Source of the DNA: Elusimicrobia bacterium RIFOXYA2_FULL_47_53
GTDB taxonomy: Bacteria; Elusimicrobiota; Endomicrobiia; Endomicrobiales; XYA2-FULL-47-53
Length of the DNA: 64,000 bases
NCBI GenBank assembly: GCA_001800315.1
Contig: MGVE01000001.1
Span: 124,001 to 188,000, forward strand
Direction: 5' to 3'
The notes beneath the pieces are model-generated. The model was not told the DNA's origin. It saw only the letters and a list, made by a program, of their open reading frames with translations, and did no database searches. Shown here piece by piece: positions 51,733-60,577 of the stretch. Position 1 is the first letter of the stretch; each line of letters starts with the position of its first letter. Made by a program: the position numbers and the translations under genes.

Positions 51733-52653
51733 TCAGTTAATTATTTGCCTGTCAGTTAAATATTTTACCGCGTTTTTCAGTTCGCCGGCCGTTGACTTGG
51801 CGTGCGCTTCAATAACAAGCAGGGTTTCCTTGCCTATGTAAGCCTTCAGCCGCGAAAAGTCAAAATCCCCGCTGCCGGGAGCGAAATGGTCTTCAAGGCC
51901 GTTAATGTCATGCAGGTGCATGCCGAAAATATGTTTTGACAGCGGTTTTAAAAAATCATCCTGAGAAGCCGCGAGCCCGAGCCTTACAAAAACCTCGGCG
52001 TGGCCGTTGTCATGCCAATAGGCAAGAGGGGCGCCCTTGAACTTGTCTATGAGCATCAGGGTTTCCTCAACGGAGGGTATCTCGTGAGGGTAAAGCCGGT
52101 TTTCAAGGCAAAGAGTCACATTTCTTTTTGACGCGGCGTTGAGGCACTGGTCCATAGACCTCATCAGGTTGTCTAAATATTTTGGGGCGAGTTTATTTCT
52201 TGCGCTTAAAACCGTGGACTTATATTTTTCAAAAAGCATGCCTTTTATTCCGAACTTCACGGCGTAATTATAAAGCTCCACCCCGGAAAGCTCCATGGGC
52301 ACGGTTCCGGCGTGAATAACGACCGCCCTGGCGTTGACCCTGGCGGCGAAATCAATGGTTTTAAGGGTGTTTTGCACAGCGAGGGCGAATTCGCCCGGAT
52401 CGTCGGAAGAAAGAAAATATCCGGAATATATTGACCTGTTTTCCGGAAGGTTTTCCAGTTTGGGGCAGTAGTTGTGCAGGCTTGAAACAGAAATCTCGCC
52501 GGAAGCCACGGACTTGACAATATCGCCAAACCAGGCCTCGGGCACCTGGACATTGAGCTCAACGCTGTTGATGCCGAAACCAAGCACCTCGTCTCGGAGC
52601 GAGTTCCAGGACTCATGCCTGCGTATGTTGTAAGCGGTTGAAAGGGATAACAT
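51733..52653 (-). CDS. Sugar phosphate isomerase/epimerase-like TIM barrel
   Basis: This 306-residue AP-endonuclease-2/xylose-isomerase-like TIM barrel has metal-site segments SVELNVQVPE, SLHNYCPKL, VIHAGTV, LCLENRL, YWHDNGHAEV and GMHLHDINGLEDH. These suggest a divalent-metal enzyme acting on a sugar or related substrate. The family contains isomerases, epimerases and other hydrolases, so the substrate is unknown. It overlaps scpB by one base and precedes galT by 16 nt. Confidence 0.82.
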   Translation of the reverse strand: MLSLSTAYNIRRHESWNSLRDEVLGFGINSVELNVQVPEAWFGDIVKSVASGEISVSSLHNYCPKLENLPENRSIYSGYFLSSDDPGEFALAVQNTLKTIDFAARVNARAVVIHAGTVPMELSGVELYNYAVKFGIKGMLFEKYKSTVLSARNKLAPKYLDNLMRSMDQCLNAASKRNVTLCLENRLYPHEIPSVEETLMLIDKFKGAPLAYWHDNGHAEVFVRLGLAASQDDFLKPLSKHIFGMHLHDINGLEDHFAPGSGDFDFSRLKAYIGKETLLVIEAHAKSTAGELKNAVKYLTDRQIIN

Positions 52654-53234
52654 TATTGCTGGCCCTGGTTCTCTAATTCCTCCGGCACCGCTTCGGGCAG
52701 TGTTTCCTCCGGCGGAGTTACTTCCTCAATGGCAGGCAGCTCGCTTAAATGGCCCAGCCCGAAATGCCTGAGAAACTCGGTGGTCGTGCCGTAAAGAAGC
52801 GGACGGCCTATGGTTTCTTTTCTTCCCACTATGTGTACCAGTTTGCGTTCCAGGATGGTTTCAAGAACCGAAGTTATCTCAACGCCGCGGATCTCCTCAA
52901 TTTCGGACCTTGTAATCGGCTGTTTGTAGGCGATTATGGAAAGGGTTTCCAAGGCCGAGGTTGAAAGGCGCAGCATGGTCCTTTCTTTATACAGGCGCTT
53001 GATAAACGGCGAAAACTCTTTTTTAGACGAAAACTGCCAGCCCTCGGCCACAAACCTCAGCTCAATGGGGCTGTTTCTCTGCTTATAATCCTCGGCTATC
53101 TCTTTGATCAGCTGTTCAATATCATGCCCTTCGCTGACATCGCCCAGAATGGATTTAATGTTTTTAATGCTGAGCGCCCGGTCCGACATAAACAGCAGAG
53201 ATTCAACAATTTGCTTTACCTGATTAGATTCCAT
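52653..53234 (-). CDS. scpB: Segregation and condensation protein B
   Basis: ScpB is a winged-helix subunit that binds ScpA in the SMC condensin. The 193-residue protein shows the two winged-helix units and the family segment LSTSALETLSIIAYKQPITRSEIEEIRGV (residues ~90-120). An acidic Pro/Glu-rich tail closes the protein. It lies 31 nt after scpA. smc is not in the window. Confidence 0.95.
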   Translation of the reverse strand: MESNQVKQIVESLLFMSDRALSIKNIKSILGDVSEGHDIEQLIKEIAEDYKQRNSPIELRFVAEGWQFSSKKEFSPFIKRLYKERTMLRLSTSALETLSIIAYKQPITRSEIEEIRGVEITSVLETILERKLVHIVGRKETIGRPLLYGTTTEFLRHFGLGHLSELPAIEEVTPPEETLPEAVPEELENQGQQ

Positions 53235-53265
53235 AAGTATCCCGTATTTTTATTTCACCGCACTC

Positions 53266-54000
53266 TCAGGCCTCGGGCGCCGTTTCCTGCGCCTGAACCT
53301 GATCAAAGGGTGCTATTTTATATATTCTGATCTCGTCAAATATATCCGATTGCTTCGCGACGATTTGCTTTAGCCTTATCAACTCAAGGATAGCAAGGAA
53401 ACTGACTATCAGCGCCATGCGGGAAGGCTGTTTTTTTAATATTTCGCCGAAGGAAATATACTCGCAGCCCTCCATGAGGTCAAGGACCTCGCGAATCTTT
53501 TCTTCTATAGGTATTTCTTTAAAAACTATCTCCTTGACATCTTTGGGGAGTTCCTGGATAACATTCTTGAATTTGTCAAGAAGATCAAAAAGCGAGACAT
53601 CAAGGACAAAATCGTCTTTTTCAAACGACGGGGAAGGCCGGTAGTAGAGGTTGGCGAACTCTTCCTCCCTGCCGGAAAGAGTCTGTGCGACTTCTTTATA
53701 TTTCTGGTATTCCAGGAGCCTGGCTTTGAGTTCCTCCAGCGGATCCGGGCCTTCTTCGCCCTCAACCTCCGGCGCCGGCAAAAGCATCCTTGCCTTTATC
53801 TGCATAAGCGTGGAGGCCATCACAAGAAATTCGCCGGCGACATCAAGGTTCATCTCTTTCATAAGCGCAAGGCACTCAAGGTACTCGGCCGTGATGCCGG
53901 ATATGGGTATCTCGGCTATCTCAAGGTCATTCTTTTTAATGAGAAAAAGAAGCAGGTCCAGAGGCCCTTCAAAATTTTCCAAATGCACATCGTATGCCAT
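53266..54000 (-). CDS. scpA: Segregation and condensation protein A
   Basis: ScpA is the kleisin that bridges SMC heads. The 244-residue protein has the N-terminal FEGPLDLLLFLIKK motif, the helical GEFLVMASTLMQIKARMLLP segment and the C-terminal winged helix (VSFLAILELIRLKQI). The middle is acidic. It is followed by scpB and preceded by trpS at 9 nt. Confidence 0.95.
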   Translation of the reverse strand: MAYDVHLENFEGPLDLLLFLIKKNDLEIAEIPISGITAEYLECLALMKEMNLDVAGEFLVMASTLMQIKARMLLPAPEVEGEEGPDPLEELKARLLEYQKYKEVAQTLSGREEEFANLYYRPSPSFEKDDFVLDVSLFDLLDKFKNVIQELPKDVKEIVFKEIPIEEKIREVLDLMEGCEYISFGEILKKQPSRMALIVSFLAILELIRLKQIVAKQSDIFDEIRIYKIAPFDQVQAQETAPEA

Positions 54001-54009
54001 ATTTGCCTT

Positions 54010-54990
54010 TTATCTGTGGAGAACGGTTTTTCTTACTTCAGACATCGTCTGCTGAGCGAAAGCCTTTGCTTTTTTATTGCCGGCGCTTAGTATGTCGTCA
54101 ACCAGGTTCTTGTCTTTGAGAATGGAGTTTCTCTTTTCCCTTAACGGTTCCATGGCTTTGTCCATGAGGCTGACCAGCTGGGCCTTGCAGGCGACACAGC
54201 CTATCTGAGAGTTTTTGCATTCCACTTCCCTCTGCTTGCCTTCGGGGTTGAATATTGAGTGAAAAGCAAAAACCACGCAGCCTTCGGGGTGCCCGGGGTC
54301 GTTGGCCCTTATTTTCTGAGGGTCGGTGAACATCTTCTGAACTTTCTGTTTAATAACAGCCGCGTCCTCGGCTATGCTTATGGAGTTGCCGTAGGATTTA
54401 GACATCTTCCTTGCGTCTATGCCCGGGACTCTCGCCGATTTTGTCAGCCTGGCCTGAGGCTCCGGAAATATATCGCCGTAGAAATTGTTAAATCTTCTTA
54501 CTATCTCCCTTGTTAACTCAAGGTGAGGCAGCTGATCCTCTCCTACCGGCACGGCGTGAGCTTTATAGATCATTATATCCGCGGCCTGAAGGACCGGATA
54601 TCCGAGAAAGCCGAGGTTATGAAGGTCTTTGTCCTTAATTTCCGAAAGCTGTTCTTTATAGGTCGGGCAGCGGAACAACCATCCAAGTGGCGTAACCATG
54701 CCAAGCAAAAGGTTTAACTCGGCGTGTTCAATCACCTCGGATTGAGTGAAAATTGTACACTTGTCCGGGTCAATGCCGGCCGTCAGCCAGTCAATGACCA
54801 TCTCCCTGATATTGGACGGTATCGCGGCTGTGTTGGCGTAATCCGTGGTAAGCGCGTGCCAGTCGGCCACCATGTAGTAGCATTCGTATTCATCCTGCAG
54901 AGAGGCCCAGTTATTCAGGGCCCCGTAAAGATGCCCGAGATGAAGCCTTCCTGTCGGGCGCATTCCAGATAAAATCCGTTTTTTATTCAT
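54010..54990 (-). CDS. trpS: Tryptophanyl-tRNA synthetase
   Basis: TrpS charges tRNA-Trp. I choose the ATG at 54988-54990 (326 residues), one base after the stop of the upstream protease, so that the protein opens MNKKRILSGMRPTGRLHLGH as in the family. The TTG at 55014 would add eight residues inside the upstream gene. Class I signatures are HLGH (17-20) and KMSKS. It lies in the scpAB run rather than beside trpEGD. Confidence 0.94.
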   Translation of the reverse strand: MNKKRILSGMRPTGRLHLGHLYGALNNWASLQDEYECYYMVADWHALTTDYANTAAIPSNIREMVIDWLTAGIDPDKCTIFTQSEVIEHAELNLLLGMVTPLGWLFRCPTYKEQLSEIKDKDLHNLGFLGYPVLQAADIMIYKAHAVPVGEDQLPHLELTREIVRRFNNFYGDIFPEPQARLTKSARVPGIDARKMSKSYGNSISIAEDAAVIKQKVQKMFTDPQKIRANDPGHPEGCVVFAFHSIFNPEGKQREVECKNSQIGCVACKAQLVSLMDKAMEPLREKRNSILKDKNLVDDILSAGNKKAKAFAQQTMSEVRKTVLHR

Positions 54991-54991
54991 A

Positions 54992-55627
54992 TCAGATGTA
55001 AGCTGTCCCTCCAAGATGGAAAATAATAAAATTTGCTATCGGCCCTAATATCCCCCACAAAATACCGGAAGAAAGCAGGATTATAATAATAAAAAAACCG
55101 TATTGTTCCAGCATAGCGTACCTGTACGCCAGTCCGGAAGGCAGAAAACCAGCCAGAACGCGGCTTCCGTCAAGAGGCGGCAGAGGAAAGAGGTTAAAGA
55201 CCGGCAGTATTACATTAATCACAAGTACCATTCTCATAAGTTCATGGATTGATATGGCCATTGAGGCGCCCATGATATCATAACTGCGGACAATCCACAT
55301 GATAAAGGCCGCGCCTGCGGCCAAAGCGATGTTTGAGGCCGGCCCGGCGAGCGAAACCCAGATGATATCGCGCGAGGGATTATTTAACCTGTAGGTATTA
55401 ACGGGCACCGGTTTAGCCCAGCCGAAAACAGGGGCTCCGGTTATAAGCGAAAGGCCGGGAAGTATTATGGTTCCGAAAAGGTCTATATGAGGGATGGGGT
55501 TTAGCGTAAGCCTGCCCATAACCCTGGCGGTGTCGTCTCCGAATTTATCAGCCGTCCAGCCATGAGCGACTTCATGAATTATAACGGAAAAAAGCAGCAC
55601 GGGCAGTTGAACCAGTATATTAATCAC
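54992..55627 (-). CDS. Site-2 protease-like zinc metalloprotease (M50)
   Basis: This 211-residue integral membrane protein of the short M50 group has the zinc motif HEVAH at 18-22 within the first helix, NPIPHIDLFGTI, and the second metal-site motif NLFPLPPLDG. There is no PDZ domain. Such short members are often annotated as site-2 protease family with unknown substrate; release of anti-sigma factors is one known family role. It abuts trpS. Confidence 0.92.
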   Translation of the reverse strand: MINILVQLPVLLFSVIIHEVAHGWTADKFGDDTARVMGRLTLNPIPHIDLFGTIILPGLSLITGAPVFGWAKPVPVNTYRLNNPSRDIIWVSLAGPASNIALAAGAAFIMWIVRSYDIMGASMAISIHELMRMVLVINVILPVFNLFPLPPLDGSRVLAGFLPSGLAYRYAMLEQYGFFIIIILLSSGILWGILGPIANFIIFHLGGTAYI

Positions 55628-55671
55628 AGGGTATCGTCCTATTTGTATTTTAGATTGAAATTTGACTAATT

Positions 55672-56700
55672 TTATCTATTTTTGGGGAATTTGTCAAACA
55701 GGAGGGAAATGGCGTCTTTTTTTGACTTGAAAGCGCCGTTATTTATGGCAGTCAGAATATCCTTAAAAGAGGGCCCGGGCTTATAGCCGAGATTAATCAA
55801 GTCCTTTCCGGTGAGCAGGGGTTTCTTATTTTTGCCGGCAATAGCGCGTACCCCCGACTTTAAACCGCGAGCTATCCTGAGATCCTTTAAAACCTTCTCC
55901 CGGGTTCCGCTGTCCAAATGAGCCGTTAATGCACGCAGTTTGACGGCGATAGAAGCCCCGGTTTTTACGCCCTTTAATGCGGAAACACCGGCTTGAGGAA
56001 ATACGACACTTAAGACCCCCCACTTTACCAGCAGTTTCATGGCTGCGTAAGGATTATTATCTTCCAGAATCTCCAAAATCTCTTCCCGCACTCTTTCCGC
56101 TGAAAGCCCTGACACAAAAGTACAGGATTCGGCAGCCAGCTTTGCTGTTTTTCCTTCAATCCTGTAACCTCTGGACGCAAAACGCGCCAGGCGGAAAATC
56201 CTGGTCGGATCATCGCGGAAACTGTTGCCGTGAATAACTCTGAGAGTTTTGGCTCCGAGATCTTTTAATCCGCCCGTAAAATCGCTGACTGTTCCAAAAT
56301 CGGAACCGGAGAGAGAGGCAGCCAGAGCGTTTATAGTGAAATCGCGCCGCAGCATGTCATCGCGGAGCGTGCCCGGCGCCACGACGGGAAGCCTGGCCGG
56401 GGCAGGATAAACCTCGTTTCTCGCCGTTACAAAATCTATATGGGCGTTTTTGGCCGGAGAAAGAGTATATGTCATAAACCGCGGGTGCGATACAACTTTT
56501 ACGCGCCATTTCTCAGACAGGTATTTAACCAGTTTGTGCGGGTTTATCTCGGAAACGACATCAATATCGCGGGTTTTTCCTCCCAGGAGAATATCCCTTA
56601 CGGCTCCGCCCACAAGATAGGTCCTGATGCCGAGTTTGTCCGAAGCAAAGGATATGTCTTTAAGATACCTGTTGTTAAACCTGTTTTTGTTTATTTTCAT
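55672..56700 (-). CDS. CCA-adding / poly(A) polymerase-type nucleotidyltransferase
   Basis: This class II tRNA nucleotidyltransferase-type protein is 342 residues long. The N-terminal catalytic head has YLVGGAVRDILLGG and the DxD pair in TRDIDVV, followed by RRDFTINALA and DDPTRIFRLARF, the ribose/ATP-binding signatures. No HD phosphodiesterase domain is present. Such proteins may add CCA, add only CC or A, or act as poly(A) polymerase; the sequence does not decide which. It overlaps the upstream small gene by 26 nt. Confidence 0.9.
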   Translation of the reverse strand: MKINKNRFNNRYLKDISFASDKLGIRTYLVGGAVRDILLGGKTRDIDVVSEINPHKLVKYLSEKWRVKVVSHPRFMTYTLSPAKNAHIDFVTARNEVYPAPARLPVVAPGTLRDDMLRRDFTINALAASLSGSDFGTVSDFTGGLKDLGAKTLRVIHGNSFRDDPTRIFRLARFASRGYRIEGKTAKLAAESCTFVSGLSAERVREEILEILEDNNPYAAMKLLVKWGVLSVVFPQAGVSALKGVKTGASIAVKLRALTAHLDSGTREKVLKDLRIARGLKSGVRAIAGKNKKPLLTGKDLINLGYKPGPSFKDILTAINNGAFKSKKDAISLLFDKFPKNR

Positions 56701-57010
56701 TTTGTTTGCCGCGCCGCCTTATAAAATAGTATGCCGCCGCCGCTGCCAGCAGCGCTACCGGAAGAAGTTTCCAGCCGTATTTTGCCGAGAGTCTTTTGGC
56801 CAAACTCATGCCTTCCGGTCCGGCAAGATAAAACCCCAGGGCGAGCATTCCCCACGATATGGCGTAAACGGCGGTTCCAATCGCGATATAATATTTTTTG
56901 CCGGTTTTTTTCGCGAGATAAGCGAAATAAATAATGCCCCCCCAGCCTACCGGCTGGTTAGTCACAAGCAGTATAAGGCCGGCGATAAAGCGCGTCGTCA
57001 TGTGTTCCAT
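56675..57010 (-). CDS. Small membrane protein, unknown function
   Basis: This 111-residue protein has hydrophobic stretches near 8-30, 40-64 and 80-97 and a very basic C-terminus (RRRGKQNENKQKQ). I recognise no family. It overlaps the P-type ATPase stop by one base and the CCA-type gene by 26 nt, so it is almost certainly translated as part of this operon. The basic end following the last helix predicts a cytoplasmic C-terminus. Confidence 0.72.
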   Translation of the reverse strand: MEHMTTRFIAGLILLVTNQPVGWGGIIYFAYLAKKTGKKYYIAIGTAVYAISWGMLALGFYLAGPEGMSLAKRLSAKYGWKLLPVALLAAAAAYYFIRRRGKQNENKQKQV

Positions 57011-59721
57011 TATTGATTGGCCGCCTGTGAGGGGCTCATTTTCTTTCTGATAAAAGCCTTCGCTGCTTCCATGGAAACGAAAACCGCGGCTCCCAGATAG
57101 AAGATCAGGCTTAAGTCGCGAAATGAAGGCATGTTAATTCCGAAGGATGACCTTACCGACGGTATCTGCACCAGCGCGAAAAGAAGCGCCAGCTCCCAGA
57201 AAATCGCAATCAAAAGCCATTTGTGAGGCGGAGCCTTAAAGACGCTGTATTTCATGGACCGGAAGTTCAGCGCTATTATAAGTTCAACTATTATAAACAT
57301 AAAAAACATTTCCGTCCGCGCGTGGGCGATATCGGTCAGGTCATGAAAAAATATAAAGTAAAAGAAAGGTATCTCTATAAACAGCGCCAGGGCGATAAAA
57401 GCCTTAACATCAAAAGAAAACACGCTCTCGCGGGGATTTCTCGGCGGCCTGTTCATGATATCCGGGTCGGCCGGTGCCACGCCTAAAGCCAGAGCCGGGA
57501 GTCCGTCAGTGCCGAGGTTGATATAAAGAATGGCGGCCGGCAAAAGGGGCAGGTATTCCGGCCCCAGTATAAGAACCACCCCTCCGATAACCACGACCTC
57601 CACTATATTACAGCGCAGCAGGTAGGTGAGATATTTTTTTATATTGTCGTAGATCCATCTGCCCAATTCAATGGCCTTGACGATGGTCGCGAAATTGTCG
57701 TCGTTTAGCACCATGTCGGCCGCTTCCTTTGTAACCTCGGTTCCGGTAATTCCCATGGCGATGCCGATATCGGCGTGTTTTAAAGCCGGCGCGTCATTGA
57801 CTCCGTCACCGGTCATGGCGACCACTTCGCCGCACTTCTTCCAGGCGTTGACAATTTTAAGCTTGTCCATGGGCGAAACGCGCGCGTAAACCGAAACTTT
57901 TCGCACGATTTTTTGCAGGTCCTCGTCAGACATTTTTTCAAGTTCTTCTCCGGTTAAGACCAGGTCCCCCTCAGTGTAAAAACCAATTTCTCTGGCGACA
58001 GAGACCGCGGTAAGCTTATGGTCTCCTGTTATCATAACAGGTTTAATGTGAACCCGCCTGCAGATTTTAGTGGCCTCAATAACCTCGGCCCTGGGAGGGT
58101 CCATCATGCCCGCGAGACCGATAAAAACCATATCACTTTCTATGGCCTCTTCGGAATAACTCTGCTGTTCGCCTATCACCTTATAAGAAAGGCCGAGAAC
58201 TCTCAGCGCGTTTTTGGCAAATTCTTCATTGGTGTATAATAGTTTTTTTCGGCTCTCGTCAGTTAAGTCAGATTCTCCCGCGCCTTCTGATATTTTGGCG
58301 CACCTGCCTAAAATAGTTTCCGGGGCCCCTTTCATAAAGGCGACAACTCTGCCGTCGGCCATTTTGTGAACGGTTGTCATCCTCTTTCTCTCGGAGCTGA
58401 AAGGGAATTCGTGTATTCGTTTGTTTGATTTCTTTAACTCATCAACAGACAATCCCTTTTTGGAAGCCGCCACAAGCAGAGCCGCCTCCGTTGAATCTCC
58501 CTTTACGGACCATTTTCCGTCATCAAGAGAAAGCTCGGAATCGTTGCATAAAACGCCGCATAACAGGAGCAGTTTTAATTTTTCTTCGTCTTCGTTCTTA
58601 AGCCCGACAAATTCTCCCTCGGGCGCGTAGCCCGAACCCGTAACCCCAACGGTTCCGCTGCCCAGCGCGATATTTCTTATAGTCATTTCGCCTTTGGTAA
58701 GCGTGCCGGTTTTGTCCGAGCAGATTACGGTGGTGCAGCCCAGGGTTTCCACGGCGGGCATTTTTCTTACAAGAGCGTTGTTTTTTGCCATTTTATGCAT
58801 GCCTATAGCCAGAGCGCCTGTTACTATAGCGGCCAGCGCCTCCGGCACGGCGGCAACCGCCAGGGCAATGCCGAACATGGTAATTTTGACGACAAAACTC
58901 AGATTGACGCTTCCACCCAGGTATTCTCTTATTATGCTGACCGCAATTACTATCAGGCAGATGGCTATTGAGGAAATGCTGAGCCATTTGCCTATCTCGT
59001 CAGTCCTTTTTTCAAGAGGAGTTTTTTCGGTTTTTATTGCCGTGACCTCACGGGCGATCTTGCCGAATTCCGTGTTCATGCCGGTGGAGGTGACCACAGC
59101 CATGCCTCTTCCGTAGGTCACGGTGGTTCCGGCAAAGAGCATATTGCTTCTGTCGTTTACGGGCGCGCTCTCGTCAACCGGCGTAGTTTCTTTTTCCGCG
59201 GGAAAGGATTCCCCTGTTAGGGATGCCTCGTCGCATTTAAGGGAGTGTGCTTTTATCAGCCTCGCGTCAGCCGGCACCTTGTCGCCTGCTTCAAGCAGGA
59301 GAATGTCTCCCGGCACCAGCTCCTTGGAAGGCACCTTTTGTCTGGACGAACCCCTTAGAACCGTGGTAGTGGGCGAAAGCATTTTTTTGAGGGCGTCTAA
59401 AGCTTTCTCTGCCCTGTATTCCTGAATAAAACCCAGTATTGCCACAAAAAAAACAATCAACGCTATGATGCCGGCATCAATGTATTCCCCCACAAGCGCG
59501 GAAAGCACAATAGCGACAAGCAGGATTATAACGAGCACATTGTTGAATTGATTGATGAATGTTTTAAAAGCCGAGGTTTTCTCTTCCTTACTGAGCTCGT
59601 TAAGCCCGTATTTTTGCGCGCGGATACCGACTTCCGCGTCACTTAAGCCCGTTTCGGAGTTTGTGTTCAGTTCGCTTAAAACACCGGCGGTTTCAATCGC
59701 ATGCCACGCTTTAGAATCCAT
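57010..59721 (-). CDS. P-type cation-transporting ATPase (Ca2+ type)
   Basis: This 903-residue P2-type ATPase has the actuator motif TGES (169-172), the membrane PEAL site in AVAAVPEALAAIV, phosphorylated Asp336 in CSDKTGTLT, and MTGDGVNDAPALK. Transmembrane segments NIVEVVV and NLGTDGLPALALG resemble M5/M6 cation ligands of P2A Ca2+ pumps. Ten membrane helices are expected. It probably exports Ca2+ (Na+ and Mn2+ are alternatives). It follows the CpXC gene by 48 nt. Confidence 0.91.
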   Translation of the reverse strand: MDSKAWHAIETAGVLSELNTNSETGLSDAEVGIRAQKYGLNELSKEEKTSAFKTFINQFNNVLVIILLVAIVLSALVGEYIDAGIIALIVFFVAILGFIQEYRAEKALDALKKMLSPTTTVLRGSSRQKVPSKELVPGDILLLEAGDKVPADARLIKAHSLKCDEASLTGESFPAEKETTPVDESAPVNDRSNMLFAGTTVTYGRGMAVVTSTGMNTEFGKIAREVTAIKTEKTPLEKRTDEIGKWLSISSIAICLIVIAVSIIREYLGGSVNLSFVVKITMFGIALAVAAVPEALAAIVTGALAIGMHKMAKNNALVRKMPAVETLGCTTVICSDKTGTLTKGEMTIRNIALGSGTVGVTGSGYAPEGEFVGLKNEDEEKLKLLLLCGVLCNDSELSLDDGKWSVKGDSTEAALLVAASKKGLSVDELKKSNKRIHEFPFSSERKRMTTVHKMADGRVVAFMKGAPETILGRCAKISEGAGESDLTDESRKKLLYTNEEFAKNALRVLGLSYKVIGEQQSYSEEAIESDMVFIGLAGMMDPPRAEVIEATKICRRVHIKPVMITGDHKLTAVSVAREIGFYTEGDLVLTGEELEKMSDEDLQKIVRKVSVYARVSPMDKLKIVNAWKKCGEVVAMTGDGVNDAPALKHADIGIAMGITGTEVTKEAADMVLNDDNFATIVKAIELGRWIYDNIKKYLTYLLRCNIVEVVVIGGVVLILGPEYLPLLPAAILYINLGTDGLPALALGVAPADPDIMNRPPRNPRESVFSFDVKAFIALALFIEIPFFYFIFFHDLTDIAHARTEMFFMFIIVELIIALNFRSMKYSVFKAPPHKWLLIAIFWELALLFALVQIPSVRSSFGINMPSFRDLSLIFYLGAAVFVSMEAAKAFIRKKMSPSQAANQ

Positions 59722-59769
59722 AAAGTTCCTTCCTTAAGATTATGAATGTTTTTAACGAAATAAGGCGGG

Positions 59770-60426
59770 TTATTCACTGACAACAAGTTTCTTGTCTAAT
59801 TTCCATTTTTTGTCGTGCTCAAGAAGCTGCAGGAATTTTCTGTATGACGAGAGATGCTGGTTGTGTTTGATGAGGCAGGAAAGGCCTGCGATAAAGTCGT
59901 CTCTTTCCGATGCTTTGCTGGCTTTCGGTTTCGGGAGAACTCTCGGCATGTCTTTAGGCCTTGCCAGAGCGGGATGAAGTTTAATCAGGGCCAGTTCCAG
60001 CTCTTTGGCCATATGTTCAAGTATTCTTACTTCGTCGTTAAAGGCATCGTCATTTTTTATAATTTCAACAAGCGTATCCATCCCGAAAACAAGCATGGGT
60101 TCGTATTTTATGGATTTTGTGTCCCCGAGCTCGGACATCGCGTTCTTGAAATCCTTTTCCATTTTATCGCGCCAGTGCGCGGCCTGATGAGAAAAACTTG
60201 ACGGATAGACAAAAGCGATGAGCTCTGAGGCGGGGTCATGATAAAGCACAAAATGCTCGGCGTAAAAAATCTCTCTGCAGTTCGGGCAGCAGACAACATT
60301 GACCTCGCCGGCTATAAGAGATTCTTTCAGCTCAGGGTCTTCGTTTACATTTATGGCGTTGTAGAGCTCGGCCTCAAAAACTTCTCCGCACGGGCATACA
60401 ATCTCTTCAAGTTTTAAAAATGACAT
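59770..60426 (-). CDS. CpXC domain zinc-binding protein
   Basis: This 218-residue protein begins with a CpXC-type domain. One metal half-site is Cys11-Pro-Cys13 and the other is Cys47-Pro-Asn-Cys50 (VVCCPNCREIFYAEH). A helical middle and a basic C-terminus (PKPKASKASERDDF) follow. The family's function is unknown. It starts the long 59.7-38.4 kb run from its own promoter (60450-60478). Confidence 0.86.
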   Translation of the reverse strand: MSFLKLEEIVCPCGEVFEAELYNAINVNEDPELKESLIAGEVNVVCCPNCREIFYAEHFVLYHDPASELIAFVYPSSFSHQAAHWRDKMEKDFKNAMSELGDTKSIKYEPMLVFGMDTLVEIIKNDDAFNDEVRILEHMAKELELALIKLHPALARPKDMPRVLPKPKASKASERDDFIAGLSCLIKHNQHLSSYRKFLQLLEHDKKWKLDKKLVVSE

Positions 60427-60449
60427 ATTCCCTCGTAAATTACAGGGAT

Positions 60450-60478
60450 ATAATAACAGAAAAAATATATTAAATCAA
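60450..60478 (-). promoter_or_regulatory. Sigma70-type promoter of CpXC gene
   Basis: Minus-strand TTGATT (60473-60478), 17-nt spacer, TATTAT (60450-60455), then a ~20 nt leader to the CpXC ATG. Nine of twelve consensus positions. It lies just after the terminator at 60515, as expected for a new transcription unit. Confidence 0.7.
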
Positions 60479-60514
60479 TAGAATAACGGCCGCGGCTTAC
60501 GAAAATACTCCAAA

Positions 60515-60557
60515 ACAAAGCGCCTCTGTTCTGTTTAAGAGAACCGAGGCGCTTTGT
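60515..60557 (-). terminator. Rho-independent terminator of the YeiH unit
   Basis: A perfect 12-bp inverted repeat (60515-60526 with 60546-60557; core caaagcgcctc) with a 19-nt loop follows the YeiH stop. In the minus-strand transcript it is followed by a short U stretch (TTTGTTTTGG). The U-run is modest, but position and stem strength fit a terminator. Confidence 0.78.
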
Positions 60558-60577
60558 GAAACTTTTAAGAGCTTAAA